From Alkalimarinus coralli (lineage in GTDB: Bacteria; Pseudomonadota; Gammaproteobacteria; Pseudomonadales; Oleiphilaceae): DNA of 64,000 nucleotides. Below the pieces are notes generated by a model that worked only from the letters and a program-made list of their open reading frames with translations, did no database searches and was not told the DNA's origin. Position numbers and translations under genes: made by a program. The stretch covers positions 3,350,001 through 3,414,000 of the forward strand of contig NZ_CP096016.1 in the NCBI RefSeq assembly GCF_023650515.1, in the 5' to 3' direction. Below, piece by piece: positions 54,415-62,977 of this stretch; position 1 is the stretch's first letter, and every line of letters starts with the position of its first letter.

Positions 54415-56196
54415 TTAACCTCGGCTATTTATCACCTCTAAAGCCCGTGTCGCTTCGAGGTATGATAAAAATGCATCGAAGTTAACCGCCTTGCTGAACA
54501 GATAACCCTGAGCTTCATCGCAGTTCTGATTGCGCAAAAAAGCCAGCTGATCTTCACTTTCTACCCCTTCCGCTACGACGTTAATTTGCAGGTTATGAGC
54601 CAGGCTAATAATGGCCTTCACAATAATCTCATCGTCAACATTGCTGGTAACATTCTCGATAAATGACTTATCAATTTTAATGGTCGAGACCGGCAGTTTC
54701 TGAATGTTGGCAAATGATGAATAGCCGGTTCCGAAGTCATCCAGTGAAAAACTAACCCCTAACTGCGCCAACTGTTTCAGGCAACGCTGAGTATAGTCCT
54801 GGTCATACATCATTGCAGATTCGGTTAGCTCAAACTCCAGATTACCGGTGTTGATATTGGCGTTATAGATAATACGAAATACCGTTTCACTTAGTTTTTT
54901 ATCATAGAACTGACGGAAGGATAAATTCACCGCACACACTAACTCGCCATACCCCAACATCTGTAACTTGGCCAGGTCACGACAGGCTTGCTCCACGACC
55001 CAGTAGCCCATAGGCACGATCATTCCGCTACGTTCGGCGGCCGGTATAAAGTCATCAGGCATCAACAACCCTCGGGTCGGGTGTTGCCAGCGAATAAGGC
55101 TCTCGTAGCCAATCACTTGGTCATTGGCAATACTGACCCTTGGCTGATAGAACAATCTGAGTTCGCCATTCCTGATGGCGGTACGAAACTCCGCTTCCAG
55201 CTCTAATTCACGCTCAACGGCGACACTCATCTTCTGGCGATAATAATCAAAACTACTACCCTGCTGGCGTTTTGCATCCTGCATCGCCCGGTTAGCATTT
55301 TTAAGAATACTCTCAGAGTCCGGCCCTGCCTCCGGGAATGATGCAACGCCAGCACTCAGCGTAACCACCAGCTGGTGATGCTCAATATCAAACGGCGCTT
55401 CAAACTGCGCCAGTAGTTTGGCCGTCACATGGTTCACATCCAGTGCGTTATCCATATTTTCCAGAATGATGGCGAACTCGTCGCCCCCTATCCGCGCCAG
55501 GCTGTCACTCTTGCGGAGCCCTTGCCTTAACCTTGATGCCACACGTTTGATCAGCTGATCTCCGACCCGATAGCCAAAACGGTCATTCACCCGGCTAAAA
55601 TCATCAACATTGAACAGTACCAGCCCCAATACCTCCTCGTGGCGGTCAGCCCTCAAAACAGATTGGTGGAGGCGGTCAAGAAAAACCCGGCGGTTAACGA
55701 CACCGGTTAAGGTATCAATGTGGCTTTTAGTATCTTGCTGCTTTTCAACCGCACGCCGGAGTGTGACATTTCTAATCGCGCGTTCGAGCAGGCTATGAGT
55801 TAGCGTCGACTTGCAGATATAGTCGGCACCACCGGACTGAAAAATTATTTTAGCAAAAGACTCTTCCGGCTCTGCACTCAGACAGATAACAGGCGTTTGG
55901 TCGCTATCAAAAGAGAGGAAACCTAAAAAGACCAACGGGTCTTCATCACGAAAACCACAATCCCAGAGAATCAGGTCAAACTGACTACCGCTAACCAAAT
56001 CATGTCGACGAGATAAATCAGAACACCAGGTAAGCGAGCAGTCAAAACCGGACATCTGCTGAACAAGGTGTTGTAGCCAGAGGTAATCCTTATGCTCACC
56101 CGTAAGCAGCAGCACACTAAGCTCTACTGGCTGACTAACAACTGAGCGATTGACGAGTGGCAACATTGCATCACGACCTGATACGGCTTCTGACAT
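54415..56196 (-). CDS. Receiver-GGDEF-EAL signalling protein
   Basis: 593 residues from ATG 56196 (GGAGAAAAGG just upstream; an in-frame start at 56262 is less likely). N-terminal receiver-like domain (about 25-145) with an Asp in LILWDCGF and Lys in YICKSTL. GGDEF domain with intact GGDEF (ARIGGDEFAIIL), so cyclase activity is plausible. EAL domain with ESL in place of EAL (GYESLIRWQHP) and intact DDFGTGYSS and AEGVES, so phosphodiesterase activity is plausible. It makes or breaks cyclic di-GMP. It lies between tex and rep. Confidence 0.9.
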   Translation of the reverse strand: MSEAVSGRDAMLPLVNRSVVSQPVELSVLLLTGEHKDYLWLQHLVQQMSGFDCSLTWCSDLSRRHDLVSGSQFDLILWDCGFRDEDPLVFLGFLSFDSDQTPVICLSAEPEESFAKIIFQSGGADYICKSTLTHSLLERAIRNVTLRRAVEKQQDTKSHIDTLTGVVNRRVFLDRLHQSVLRADRHEEVLGLVLFNVDDFSRVNDRFGYRVGDQLIKRVASRLRQGLRKSDSLARIGGDEFAIILENMDNALDVNHVTAKLLAQFEAPFDIEHHQLVVTLSAGVASFPEAGPDSESILKNANRAMQDAKRQQGSSFDYYRQKMSVAVERELELEAEFRTAIRNGELRLFYQPRVSIANDQVIGYESLIRWQHPTRGLLMPDDFIPAAERSGMIVPMGYWVVEQACRDLAKLQMLGYGELVCAVNLSFRQFYDKKLSETVFRIIYNANINTGNLEFELTESAMMYDQDYTQRCLKQLAQLGVSFSLDDFGTGYSSFANIQKLPVSTIKIDKSFIENVTSNVDDEIIVKAIISLAHNLQINVVAEGVESEDQLAFLRNQNCDEAQGYLFSKAVNFDAFLSYLEATRALEVINSRG

Positions 56197-56527
56197 CCTT
56201 TTCTCCTGGCACTCTCCTGCCATAATCCTCAGCTCTATCCTATAAAGCTCTCTGGTAACCACTCACTTGTTACCGGCTCAATCGGTATTTATCTCTTGTT
56301 ATTAGAGGTCTACGAACAATAATATACGCTAACCCACCACTTCATATGATGCCTGGATCACGCTTCTAATATATTTTAAGGTAGCTCAATACATCAAACT
56401 CGCAAGGCAAGCGCTTTCGATTTAATAAAAGCCTGGGTGTAATTAATCTCTTCAGTCGATCACTTCTCTGTTAAAATAGCTCGCGCTTAACCCCTCTTCG
56501 TATCTATTGATTTAAAGGTTCAATTCC
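56197..56527. other. Divergent intergenic region between the GGDEF/EAL gene and rep
   Basis: No gene. TAAAAT at 56472-56477 may be the rep -10, without a good -35. Otherwise nothing distinctive. Confidence 0.4.
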
Positions 56528-58543
56528 GTGTCACGACTCAACCCCAGACAACGCGAGGCCGTACATTATGTTAGTGGCCCTCTTTTGGTTCTTGCCGGTG
56601 CTGGCAGTGGTAAAACCAGCGTAATCACCAGCAAAATAGTCTATCTGGTTGAGCAATGTGGCATCAAAGCCAGAAATATTGCAGCCCTGACATTTACCAA
56701 TAAAGCAGCTCGTGAGATGAAAGAGCGTGTCGGCAAACTGCTGAAAGGGAAGGACGCTAAAGGCCTCACGGTATCGACGTTTCATAACCTCGGCCTGAAC
56801 ATCATTCGGCAAGAACATAAAGTGCTGGGGTATAAATCCGGCTTTACCATTTTTGATTCCGAAGATGCCAAGGCACTGATTCGTGACCTGATGATGAAGG
56901 ACTTTTCCGATACCGGAGAAGAGGTCGCTGACGTGCAGATGGCCATTTCGAACTGGAAAAACGACATGTTATGCCCAGACCGGGCCCTTAGCCGTGCGAA
57001 AGACGAGCGCGAACAGATGATGGCTCAGGTCTACAAACTCTATAACCGATACCTGAAGGCCTATAACGCGGTTGATTTTGACGACCTTATTTTGTTGCCC
57101 GTAACACTGTTTCAAAATAACCCTGAAATCCTCGATAAATGGCAGAATAAACTTCGCTATCTATTGGTCGATGAATATCAAGATACCAACATCACTCAAT
57201 ATGAGCTGGTCAAGATGCTGGTTGGGGTCAGAGCCACATTTACCGTAGTTGGGGATGATGATCAGTCAATCTATTCATGGCGTGGGGCTCGCCCCGAAAA
57301 TCTGGTGAAGCTAAAAGAGGATTTCCCCAATCTCAACCTCATCAAACTTGAGCAAAACTACCGCTCTACTCGGCTCATCCTGAATGCGGCCAACCAGGTT
57401 ATCGCCAACAACCCTCACGTATTTGAAAAGGCACTCTGGAGCGATTTTGCGGTCGGTGACCAGATACGCATTATCGAGTGCCGAAATGAAGATGCAGAAG
57501 CTGAGCGCATAGCCGGAGAAATCCTTAACTTTAAACTCAAGAATAAAGTCGACTTTAAAGACTTTGCGATCCTATACCGCGGCAATCACCAATCACGGTT
57601 GCTGGAGATAAAGCTGCAGGCGTTTCAGATTCCCTACCAGTTGTCGGGCGGTACCTCTTTTTTCGCTCGAAACGAAATTAAAGATGCCATGGCCTATCTG
57701 CGATTATTGATAAACCCGGAAGACGATGCCGCCTTTTTGCGCATTATCAACGTGCCACGCAGAGAGATAGGCCCCAGCACGGTCGAAAAACTCGGTAATT
57801 ATGCCACCGAACGAGACTGCGGTCTGTATCAGGCCGTTGATGAAATTGGTCTGGAACAGCACCTGACGGGCAAAGGGCTAGAAAGGGTCAGGCGGTTCAC
57901 TCACTGGCTTCGCAACACCACCCGACGCTGCAGCCAGGAAGACCCGGTAACCGTGATCAAACAGATGTTTACCGATATTGAGTATGAAGAGTGGTTGCAT
58001 GAAAACAGCGCCTCACCCACTCAGGCTGAGCGCAGAATGGCAAACGTCTGGTACCTGATCGATTCGCTGCAAAAAATGCTCGATAAAGACAAAGGCACGG
58101 CCGATGAAATTGGCATTGATGAAGCCGTCACCAAACTTGTTCTAAGAGATATGCTAGAACAGCAACAAGAGGAAGAGGAGACCGATAAAGTCCACTTAAT
58201 GACCCTGCACGCATCAAAGGGGCTCGAATTCCCCCATGTGTTCATCATGGGGCTGGAAGAAGAGATACTGCCTCACCGTGCCAGCATTGAAGAAAATAAT
58301 ATCGAAGAAGAGCGCCGCCTGATGTACGTCGGAATTACCCGCGCCAAGAAAACCCTCGCACTGACTTATGCTGGAACCCGCAAGCAATATGGCGAAAAAA
58401 TTGAGACCATCCCCAGCCGTTTTCTTGATGAGCTGCCGGAGGATGATGTGGTATGGGAAGGTGGCGGCAAAAACGACAAAGCCGTTAATCAGGAAAAGGG
58501 TAAAGCCACGCTCGCCAGTTTGAAGGATTTGATGGGGGAATAA
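56528..58543 (+). CDS. rep: ATP-dependent DNA helicase Rep
   Basis: UvrD/Rep-family superfamily 1 helicase that unwinds 3'-5' and clears proteins ahead of forks. 671 residues, GTG start at 56528. Walker A LAGAGSGKT (about 22-30), DEYQDTN (motif II), DDDQSIYSWRGA (motif III), QNYRST (motif IV), LMTLHASKGLEFPHV (motif V) and RRLMYVGITRAK (motif VI). Length and N-terminus MSRLNPRQREAVHYV match Rep rather than UvrD. IS copy 2 inserts 43 bp after its stop. Confidence 0.95.
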   Translation: MSRLNPRQREAVHYVSGPLLVLAGAGSGKTSVITSKIVYLVEQCGIKARNIAALTFTNKAAREMKERVGKLLKGKDAKGLTVSTFHNLGLNIIRQEHKVLGYKSGFTIFDSEDAKALIRDLMMKDFSDTGEEVADVQMAISNWKNDMLCPDRALSRAKDEREQMMAQVYKLYNRYLKAYNAVDFDDLILLPVTLFQNNPEILDKWQNKLRYLLVDEYQDTNITQYELVKMLVGVRATFTVVGDDDQSIYSWRGARPENLVKLKEDFPNLNLIKLEQNYRSTRLILNAANQVIANNPHVFEKALWSDFAVGDQIRIIECRNEDAEAERIAGEILNFKLKNKVDFKDFAILYRGNHQSRLLEIKLQAFQIPYQLSGGTSFFARNEIKDAMAYLRLLINPEDDAAFLRIINVPRREIGPSTVEKLGNYATERDCGLYQAVDEIGLEQHLTGKGLERVRRFTHWLRNTTRRCSQEDPVTVIKQMFTDIEYEEWLHENSASPTQAERRMANVWYLIDSLQKMLDKDKGTADEIGIDEAVTKLVLRDMLEQQQEEEETDKVHLMTLHASKGLEFPHVFIMGLEEEILPHRASIEENNIEEERRLMYVGITRAKKTLALTYAGTRKQYGEKIETIPSRFLDELPEDDVVWEGGGKNDKAVNQEKGKATLASLKDLMGE

Positions 58544-58569
58544 CCTACTTGATAACCCACATCAACCCT

Positions 58570-58586
58570 CCCTTGATTCCGCTTCG
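58570..58586. repeat. REP pair copy C, left part before the IS
   Basis: CCCTTGATTCCGCTTCG, the tail of a type-1 REP on the minus strand, cut by IS copy 2; its last five bases (CTTCG, 58582-58586) are the target duplication. Confidence 0.85.
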
Positions 58587-60291
58587 AGGCTGTGAAAGTA
58601 TCCATAGGCTCCCCGCTGTATAATATCGTCGCCTAACGACTTCGAAGATATAAGAAAATGGGAAGACAATACAAGAAAACACACTCCCGCGATCAAGGGG
58701 ATTTGTTTCCGAGCCATATGGATGACTACGTGCATGAGAGGCATCCCATCAGAGCCCTTGATGCCTATGTTGAATGTTTAGACTTAGGAAAGCTCGGCTA
58801 TCAACATACCTTAGAAAACAAGGTTAATAGCGGGCAGCCTGCCTACCCTCCCGGTGCGTTACTCAAGCTTTACCTCTACGGATATCTAAACCGCATTAAG
58901 TCGAGTCGTCGGTTGGAACAAGAGTGCCACCGTAATATAGAGGTGATGTGGTTAGTTCAAGGGCTTAAGCCAAGCTATAAGACGATCGCTAATTTTCGCA
59001 GCCAAAACCGGCGTGCGATTCGGGAGACTCATAAAGAGTTTATTTTATTCTGCAAGAAACTTTCGTTGTTTGGAGGCCAGTGCATTGCTATTGACGGCAG
59101 TTTCTTTAAAGGAAGCGCGAGCCGCAAGAGCTTTACGACCACCACAGGTCTCAAGAAGAAGCTCAAAAAGCTAGAGGCGCATATCGAGCAATGGCAGAAC
59201 GAGCTAGATCAGCAAGATGCGCAGGAAAAGGAAGAAGAAAACAAGCCCAGTGATATTGAACTGGAAAAAGTGCTTCAGCAACTCGAAGACTGGAAAAAAG
59301 AAAAACAAGATAAAGAGAGCGAATTAAAAAGGTTAGAAAAATCTAAAAAAACACAAGAGAGCAGTACAGACAAAGATGCCCGTTTACTGAACAAAGGAAC
59401 TCAAAAGGTATCCGGCTACAGCGTACAGATAGCAGTAGATAACAAGCATCACTTGATCGTTTGCGAAGAAGTCACAACGGAGCCAAACGACCTTAAACAA
59501 TTGCACCCAATGTCGCTAAAAGCAAAGAAAATACTGAATTCAGATGAGTTAGAAGTGCTTGCTGATGCGGGCTATTACAGCGGGGCGCATATTGCTAAGT
59601 GTGTAAAAGATAAGATAACACCTTATGTTCCCAAGCCTAAAACGGGGGGTAAAGGGAAAAAGGGAAGGTACACAAAAGACCAGTTCATATATGATGCGAG
59701 GAAAAATCATTATGTGTGCCCTGCAGGAGAGTCATTAAACCAACGAGGGTCGCCCCGCACACAGAACGGACAAGTATTTCATCGCTTCAGTGCATCAGAA
59801 ACAGTCTGTAAAAGCTGCCCCCAAAAAGCAAGCTGTCTTGGGGAGAAAATACCTTGCCGAGTCGTGTGGCGAAGTGAGAATGCAGACCTGCTCACAGCTC
59901 ATCAAGAACGAATGAAGGTAAGCAAAGGAAAAATGCGCGAGCGAAGTACACTCGTTGAGCACCCATTTGGCACGATGAAATCTAGAGCAGGTTGGAGCCA
60001 CTTCCTGCTAAGAGGCCAAGAGAAGGTAGCGGCTGAGTTTAGTTTAATGGCGTTATGTTATAATCTCACACGTGCACTTAATGTGTTGGGGTTCGACAGG
60101 CTCCTTGAGGAGATAAAAAATAAAGCTCTGTTTCGCCTTAATAGAAGGAGCCCAGAGCTATATTTAAAGGCCTATAAGTATTACCTGTTTCTACAGACAA
60201 TAATTATAAAGGCCGTTGTAATGACGCCAGATTCGCTTCGAGTTCGTTTTGAAGTCAAAGAATCTCTTGCTTGTTAATACTTTCACAGCCT
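58587..60291 (+). mobile_element. IS1182-like insertion sequence, copy 2
   Basis: 1705 bp, perfect 15-bp inverted ends, and a duplicated target CTTCG (58582-58586 and 60292-60296). Opposite orientation to copy 1. The 61032-61123 REP shows the same site without the insertion (GATTCCGCTTCGCTGCATCA), which fixes the IS ends. Confidence 0.94.
58658..60277 (+). CDS. IS1182-like transposase (copy 2)
   Basis: 539 residues, identical to copy 1 (Asp146, Asp303, Glu434). Seventy-one bp separate the IS end from its start in both copies. Both reading frames are intact, so the element is probably recent and may still be active. Confidence 0.93.
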   Translation: MGRQYKKTHSRDQGDLFPSHMDDYVHERHPIRALDAYVECLDLGKLGYQHTLENKVNSGQPAYPPGALLKLYLYGYLNRIKSSRRLEQECHRNIEVMWLVQGLKPSYKTIANFRSQNRRAIRETHKEFILFCKKLSLFGGQCIAIDGSFFKGSASRKSFTTTTGLKKKLKKLEAHIEQWQNELDQQDAQEKEEENKPSDIELEKVLQQLEDWKKEKQDKESELKRLEKSKKTQESSTDKDARLLNKGTQKVSGYSVQIAVDNKHHLIVCEEVTTEPNDLKQLHPMSLKAKKILNSDELEVLADAGYYSGAHIAKCVKDKITPYVPKPKTGGKGKKGRYTKDQFIYDARKNHYVCPAGESLNQRGSPRTQNGQVFHRFSASETVCKSCPQKASCLGEKIPCRVVWRSENADLLTAHQERMKVSKGKMRERSTLVEHPFGTMKSRAGWSHFLLRGQEKVAAEFSLMALCYNLTRALNVLGFDRLLEEIKNKALFRLNRRSPELYLKAYKYYLFLQTIIIKAVVMTPDSLRVRFEVKESLAC

Positions 60292-60371
60292 CTTCGCTGC
60301 ATCACGGCTACAGAATAGTGCGGAATGTGCACTTGTAGCCTTGATGCAAGGAGGCACGACTGGAATCAGGG
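60292..60371. repeat. REP pair copy C, right part, ending at the RAYT gene
   Basis: After the duplicated CTTCG, CTGCATCACGGCTAC (60297-60311) completes the type-1 unit on the minus strand. After a 23-bp spacer, a type-2 unit on the plus strand runs 60335-60371 (starts GTAGCCTTGATGCAAGGAGG, ends GGAATCAGGG), one base before the RAYT stop codon. CCTTGATGCAAGG in it is a perfect hairpin (5-bp stem). The sequence is identical to the copy at 61032-61123. Confidence 0.88.
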
Positions 60372-60372
60372 A

Positions 60373-60903
60373 TTACTCTCCGAAATCAAAGTCGGCTTCA
60401 GGGGTTATTACTGATCCCCATTCGGGTTCTAGAACACCTTTTTTTACAAAAGAATGGAATGATGACCATGGCCAATTTGTTGGGTTTTCAACATAACCGT
60501 GTTTCACAGGGTTGTAATGGATATAGTCTATATGCCGATTGTAGTCTTCTTGGCTTTTTATCGTATGCTCCCAATACCGCCTTTGCCAGACATCAAAACC
60601 TCCGTGTTTATTTGCATTAAGGGGAACGCCTGATTTACGAATATTTCGAGTGAAACTCGATTTGATAAAGCGCCAGCGGGAAGGATAATCGATGTCACCT
60701 TCAGGCAAGCCCCAAATTGTATGCAGGTGATCAGGCAAAATCACGATGGCATCAATAGTGAAAAACTGCTTATTTCGACACAGTCGAAAAGCATTTCGGA
60801 GTTCATCAATATAATCTGTTAAGTATGTTGTTTTTCTGTTCTTTAACGTAACAGTGAAAAAATATGTTCCGCCAGCTACAAAATTTCTTCGGTAGGCAAC
60901 CAT
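60373..60903 (-). CDS. REP-associated tyrosine transposase (RAYT, Y1_Tnp)
   Basis: 176-residue single-domain HUH nuclease of the IS200/IS605-related RAYT family. It shows the metal motif ILPDHLHTIW (HLH) and the downstream helix YNRHIDYIHYNPVKHG, where the catalytic Tyr lies. RAYT proteins bind and nick GTAG-headed REP hairpins and are thought to spread them. Here the gene lies between two identical REP pairs (60292-60371 and 61032-61123), with a truncated copy (60973-61024) upstream of it. ATG start at 60903. This arrangement is a strong candidate for a live or recently live REP system. Confidence 0.92.
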   Translation of the reverse strand: MVAYRRNFVAGGTYFFTVTLKNRKTTYLTDYIDELRNAFRLCRNKQFFTIDAIVILPDHLHTIWGLPEGDIDYPSRWRFIKSSFTRNIRKSGVPLNANKHGGFDVWQRRYWEHTIKSQEDYNRHIDYIHYNPVKHGYVENPTNWPWSSFHSFVKKGVLEPEWGSVITPEADFDFGE

Positions 60904-60972
60904 CTTCCTTGATACTTCCTTTTAATATGTTATTCCTGATCAAAACAGCCCTTTGTTTTGACAATTGTATCT

Positions 60973-61024
60973 CCTTGATTCCGCTTCGCTACAGAATAGT
61001 GCGAGACATGCACCCGTAACCTTG
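60973..61024. repeat. Truncated REP copy E upstream of RAYT
   Basis: CCTTGATTCCGCTTCGCT then ACAGAATAGTGCG: same order as copy D, but an 11-bp piece (GCATCACGGCT) is missing between repeated GCT. The spacer and the start of the type-2 unit (GTAACCTTG) follow but are degenerate. A decayed REP pair. Confidence 0.75.
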
Positions 61025-61031
61025 CCCCCCT

Positions 61032-61123
61032 CCCTTGATTCCGCTTCGCTGCATCACGGCTACAGAATAGTGCGGAATGTGCACTTGTAGCCTTGATGCA
61101 AGGAGGCACGACTGGAATCAGGG
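61032..61123. repeat. Intact REP pair (BIME copy D), empty IS site
   Basis: Type-1 REP on the minus strand (61032-61063) and type-2 REP on the plus strand (61087-61123) with GTAG heads facing inward, spacer of 23 bp. CCCTTGATTCC and GGAATCAGGG at the outer ends, and GGCTAC and GTAGCC at the inner ends, are inverted repeats. It matches copy C base for base where I compared, and shows the uninterrupted IS target CTTCG. Confidence 0.9.
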
Positions 61124-61138
61124 AATCATAGACAGAAC

Positions 61139-62797
61139 TTACGCCCTTTGCGTCTCGGCCTTCAGCTTCGGGCTCTCTTCCGGTTTGTAAATATCCTTGA
61201 TCAGCCCCATCACTTTATAGCTCTCTTTCAAACCCACCATTGCGCAGGTACTCATAACGCCACCCATGAGCGCACCACCGACCCCGGCAGTCACAACATC
61301 GGCGCCGGTAAGATAAAGGTTCTTAACAGGCGTTATCGGGTGTAACCAGTCCTGCTGAAAGCGGTCAACCGTATGATTGATACCATAAATTTCGCCCTCT
61401 TTATTCCATTGGAACCACTGGGTCGATAACGGTGTTGAAAGTTCTACATAGTCGATGGCGTCACGCAGTTGTGGCATGTGCTTATACAGCGTCTCAAGCA
61501 GCGAGTTTTGAATCTCTTCTTTTAACTCATCATACCCTTCACCACGCTTGTTCCACGTTGTCCCTTGCCACTGCTGAAACCACTTATGATTGGTGGGTGC
61601 GACAATTTCAACCGTTGACTTACCCGGGAAACGATCATTCCAGGCAGGGTCTTTGGCAGATGGGAACGAAATATAGGTCAGTGGAAAATCATCTGTACCG
61701 TCTGAGGCCAAGAAACGTGAAACATTCTCATCATGATTCACATCAGGGTAGATCCAGAAGTTAGTCTTCGGGATATTCAGCTCCTCGGCTGTCCCCTTAA
61801 ACCCGGCATAGATACAGACGTGAGAAGCCGACAGCTCAACCTTATTCAACTGCTTAAGCAAGCCGTTTTTCTTGGCGACTTTTTCAGGTAACAAGTCCTG
61901 ATAGGTTGGGTAAATTCCCGCATTGCTGACAATCTGATCCGCAAATATTTCGTGTCCGCCTTTCTTTAAACGAACGCCGTAAGCCCGGTTGTTTTTAACC
62001 AGGATTTCATCCACACCAGCATAGGTAAAGACATTGCCGCCCGCCTGCTTAATTACCGGAATAATCGTCTCGGAGATACGGGATGAGCCACCCACAGGGT
62101 AATTGCCTCCAGCAATATAGTGCTTGGCCACCATCGCATGCATCATAAATGACGAATCTTTTGGCGTTAGGCCGTAATCGCCCCACTGAGCCGTCAGCAC
62201 ACCGATAAGCTCTTCATTCTTAGTCAGGCCTTCCAGCACCTCGCGAGTACTTTTAAAGAAATAGTCAGGCAGCATATAGTGGCGTGCTTTGTTGTAAACA
62301 ACCGCAGCCAATTTAGGCAATGCCTGCCCTGCAAAGTAGCGAGGCACCAATTTGCTAACATTGCCCAATAGCTCAACATACTGATCAATCGCATCGGCTT
62401 CAGCAGGAAAATACTCCTTCATCTGCTGTTTAAACGGCTCCTTGCCGGCAAGGTAATCATAGGTTTTGTCGCCAATGATAATGCGGTCATAGAGCTGATC
62501 CATATACGCCCATTCCAGCTGGCTATCTGAGATCACATCAAACACGCGGCGAAGCATCGAGTACGGTTTGTGAACCTCACCGACATAGTGAACGCCCACA
62601 TCCCACTCATAGCCATTGCGCTCATAGGTATGACTGTAACCACCCGCAGTGTAGTGCTGCTCCAGCACACACACTTTTTTGCCTAGTTTGGACAGCAGAG
62701 CGGCATTGCACAAACCACCAGGGCCTGACCCAATAACAATCACATCATAATGAGTGTCTGCTCTATCCTTACGAAAACGAGTTCCTGTACGTTTCAC
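61139..62797 (-). CDS. FAD-dependent oxidoreductase, RetSat / carotenoid isomerase-like
   Basis: 552 residues with an N-terminal FAD Rossmann motif VIVIGSGPGGLCNAALLSKLG (shown in shortened form: IGSGPGGLCNAALL) and YTAGGYSHTYERNGYEWDVG, typical of the phytoene-desaturase / all-trans-retinol 13,14-reductase (RetSat) family. A C-terminal GADVVTAGVGGALMGGVMST closes the FAD domain. Substrate unknown; likely a polyunsaturated or isoprenoid compound. Divergent from the PadR regulator, with two operator-like palindromes between. Confidence 0.85.
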   Translation of the reverse strand: MKRTGTRFRKDRADTHYDVIVIGSGPGGLCNAALLSKLGKKVCVLEQHYTAGGYSHTYERNGYEWDVGVHYVGEVHKPYSMLRRVFDVISDSQLEWAYMDQLYDRIIIGDKTYDYLAGKEPFKQQMKEYFPAEADAIDQYVELLGNVSKLVPRYFAGQALPKLAAVVYNKARHYMLPDYFFKSTREVLEGLTKNEELIGVLTAQWGDYGLTPKDSSFMMHAMVAKHYIAGGNYPVGGSSRISETIIPVIKQAGGNVFTYAGVDEILVKNNRAYGVRLKKGGHEIFADQIVSNAGIYPTYQDLLPEKVAKKNGLLKQLNKVELSASHVCIYAGFKGTAEELNIPKTNFWIYPDVNHDENVSRFLASDGTDDFPLTYISFPSAKDPAWNDRFPGKSTVEIVAPTNHKWFQQWQGTTWNKRGEGYDELKEEIQNSLLETLYKHMPQLRDAIDYVELSTPLSTQWFQWNKEGEIYGINHTVDRFQQDWLHPITPVKNLYLTGADVVTAGVGGALMGGVMSTCAMVGLKESYKVMGLIKDIYKPEESPKLKAETQRA

Positions 62798-62874
62798 TGT
62801 TCACCTCTGCCGTTATTGTTATGGTGCTGACGATGATCTAATGCTCTAAGGCGACGTGTTCGCTCAATCACCTT

Positions 62875-62930
62875 TATGCAACTTTTTGCATATTAGTAGA
62901 TCCACCAATTAATATGCAACTTTTTTCATA
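62875..62930. promoter_or_regulatory. Two PadR-type operator palindromes
   Basis: TATGCAACTTTTTGCATA (62875-62892) and TATGCAACTTTTTTCATA (62913-62930) are near-identical imperfect palindromes, 38 bp apart start to start. They lie in the divergent promoter region between the oxidoreductase and padR genes; the second overlaps TATAAT at 62929-62934, a possible padR -10. This fits repression and autoregulation by the PadR protein. Confidence 0.72.
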
Positions 62931-62977
62931 TAATTTGTTATTATCAGCCTCACTACTATTAGAAGCAGCGGCCGTAT

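Noticed and set aside
58560-58600. CCCTTGATTCCGCTTCG as the IS terminal repeat
   Set aside because: It occurs at 60973 and 61032 without any IS, so it belongs to the REP, not to the IS.
50014-60291. Composite transposon carrying tex, GGDEF/EAL and rep
   Set aside because: The cargo is housekeeping, and each IS has its own 5-bp duplication in its own REP, showing two separate insertions.
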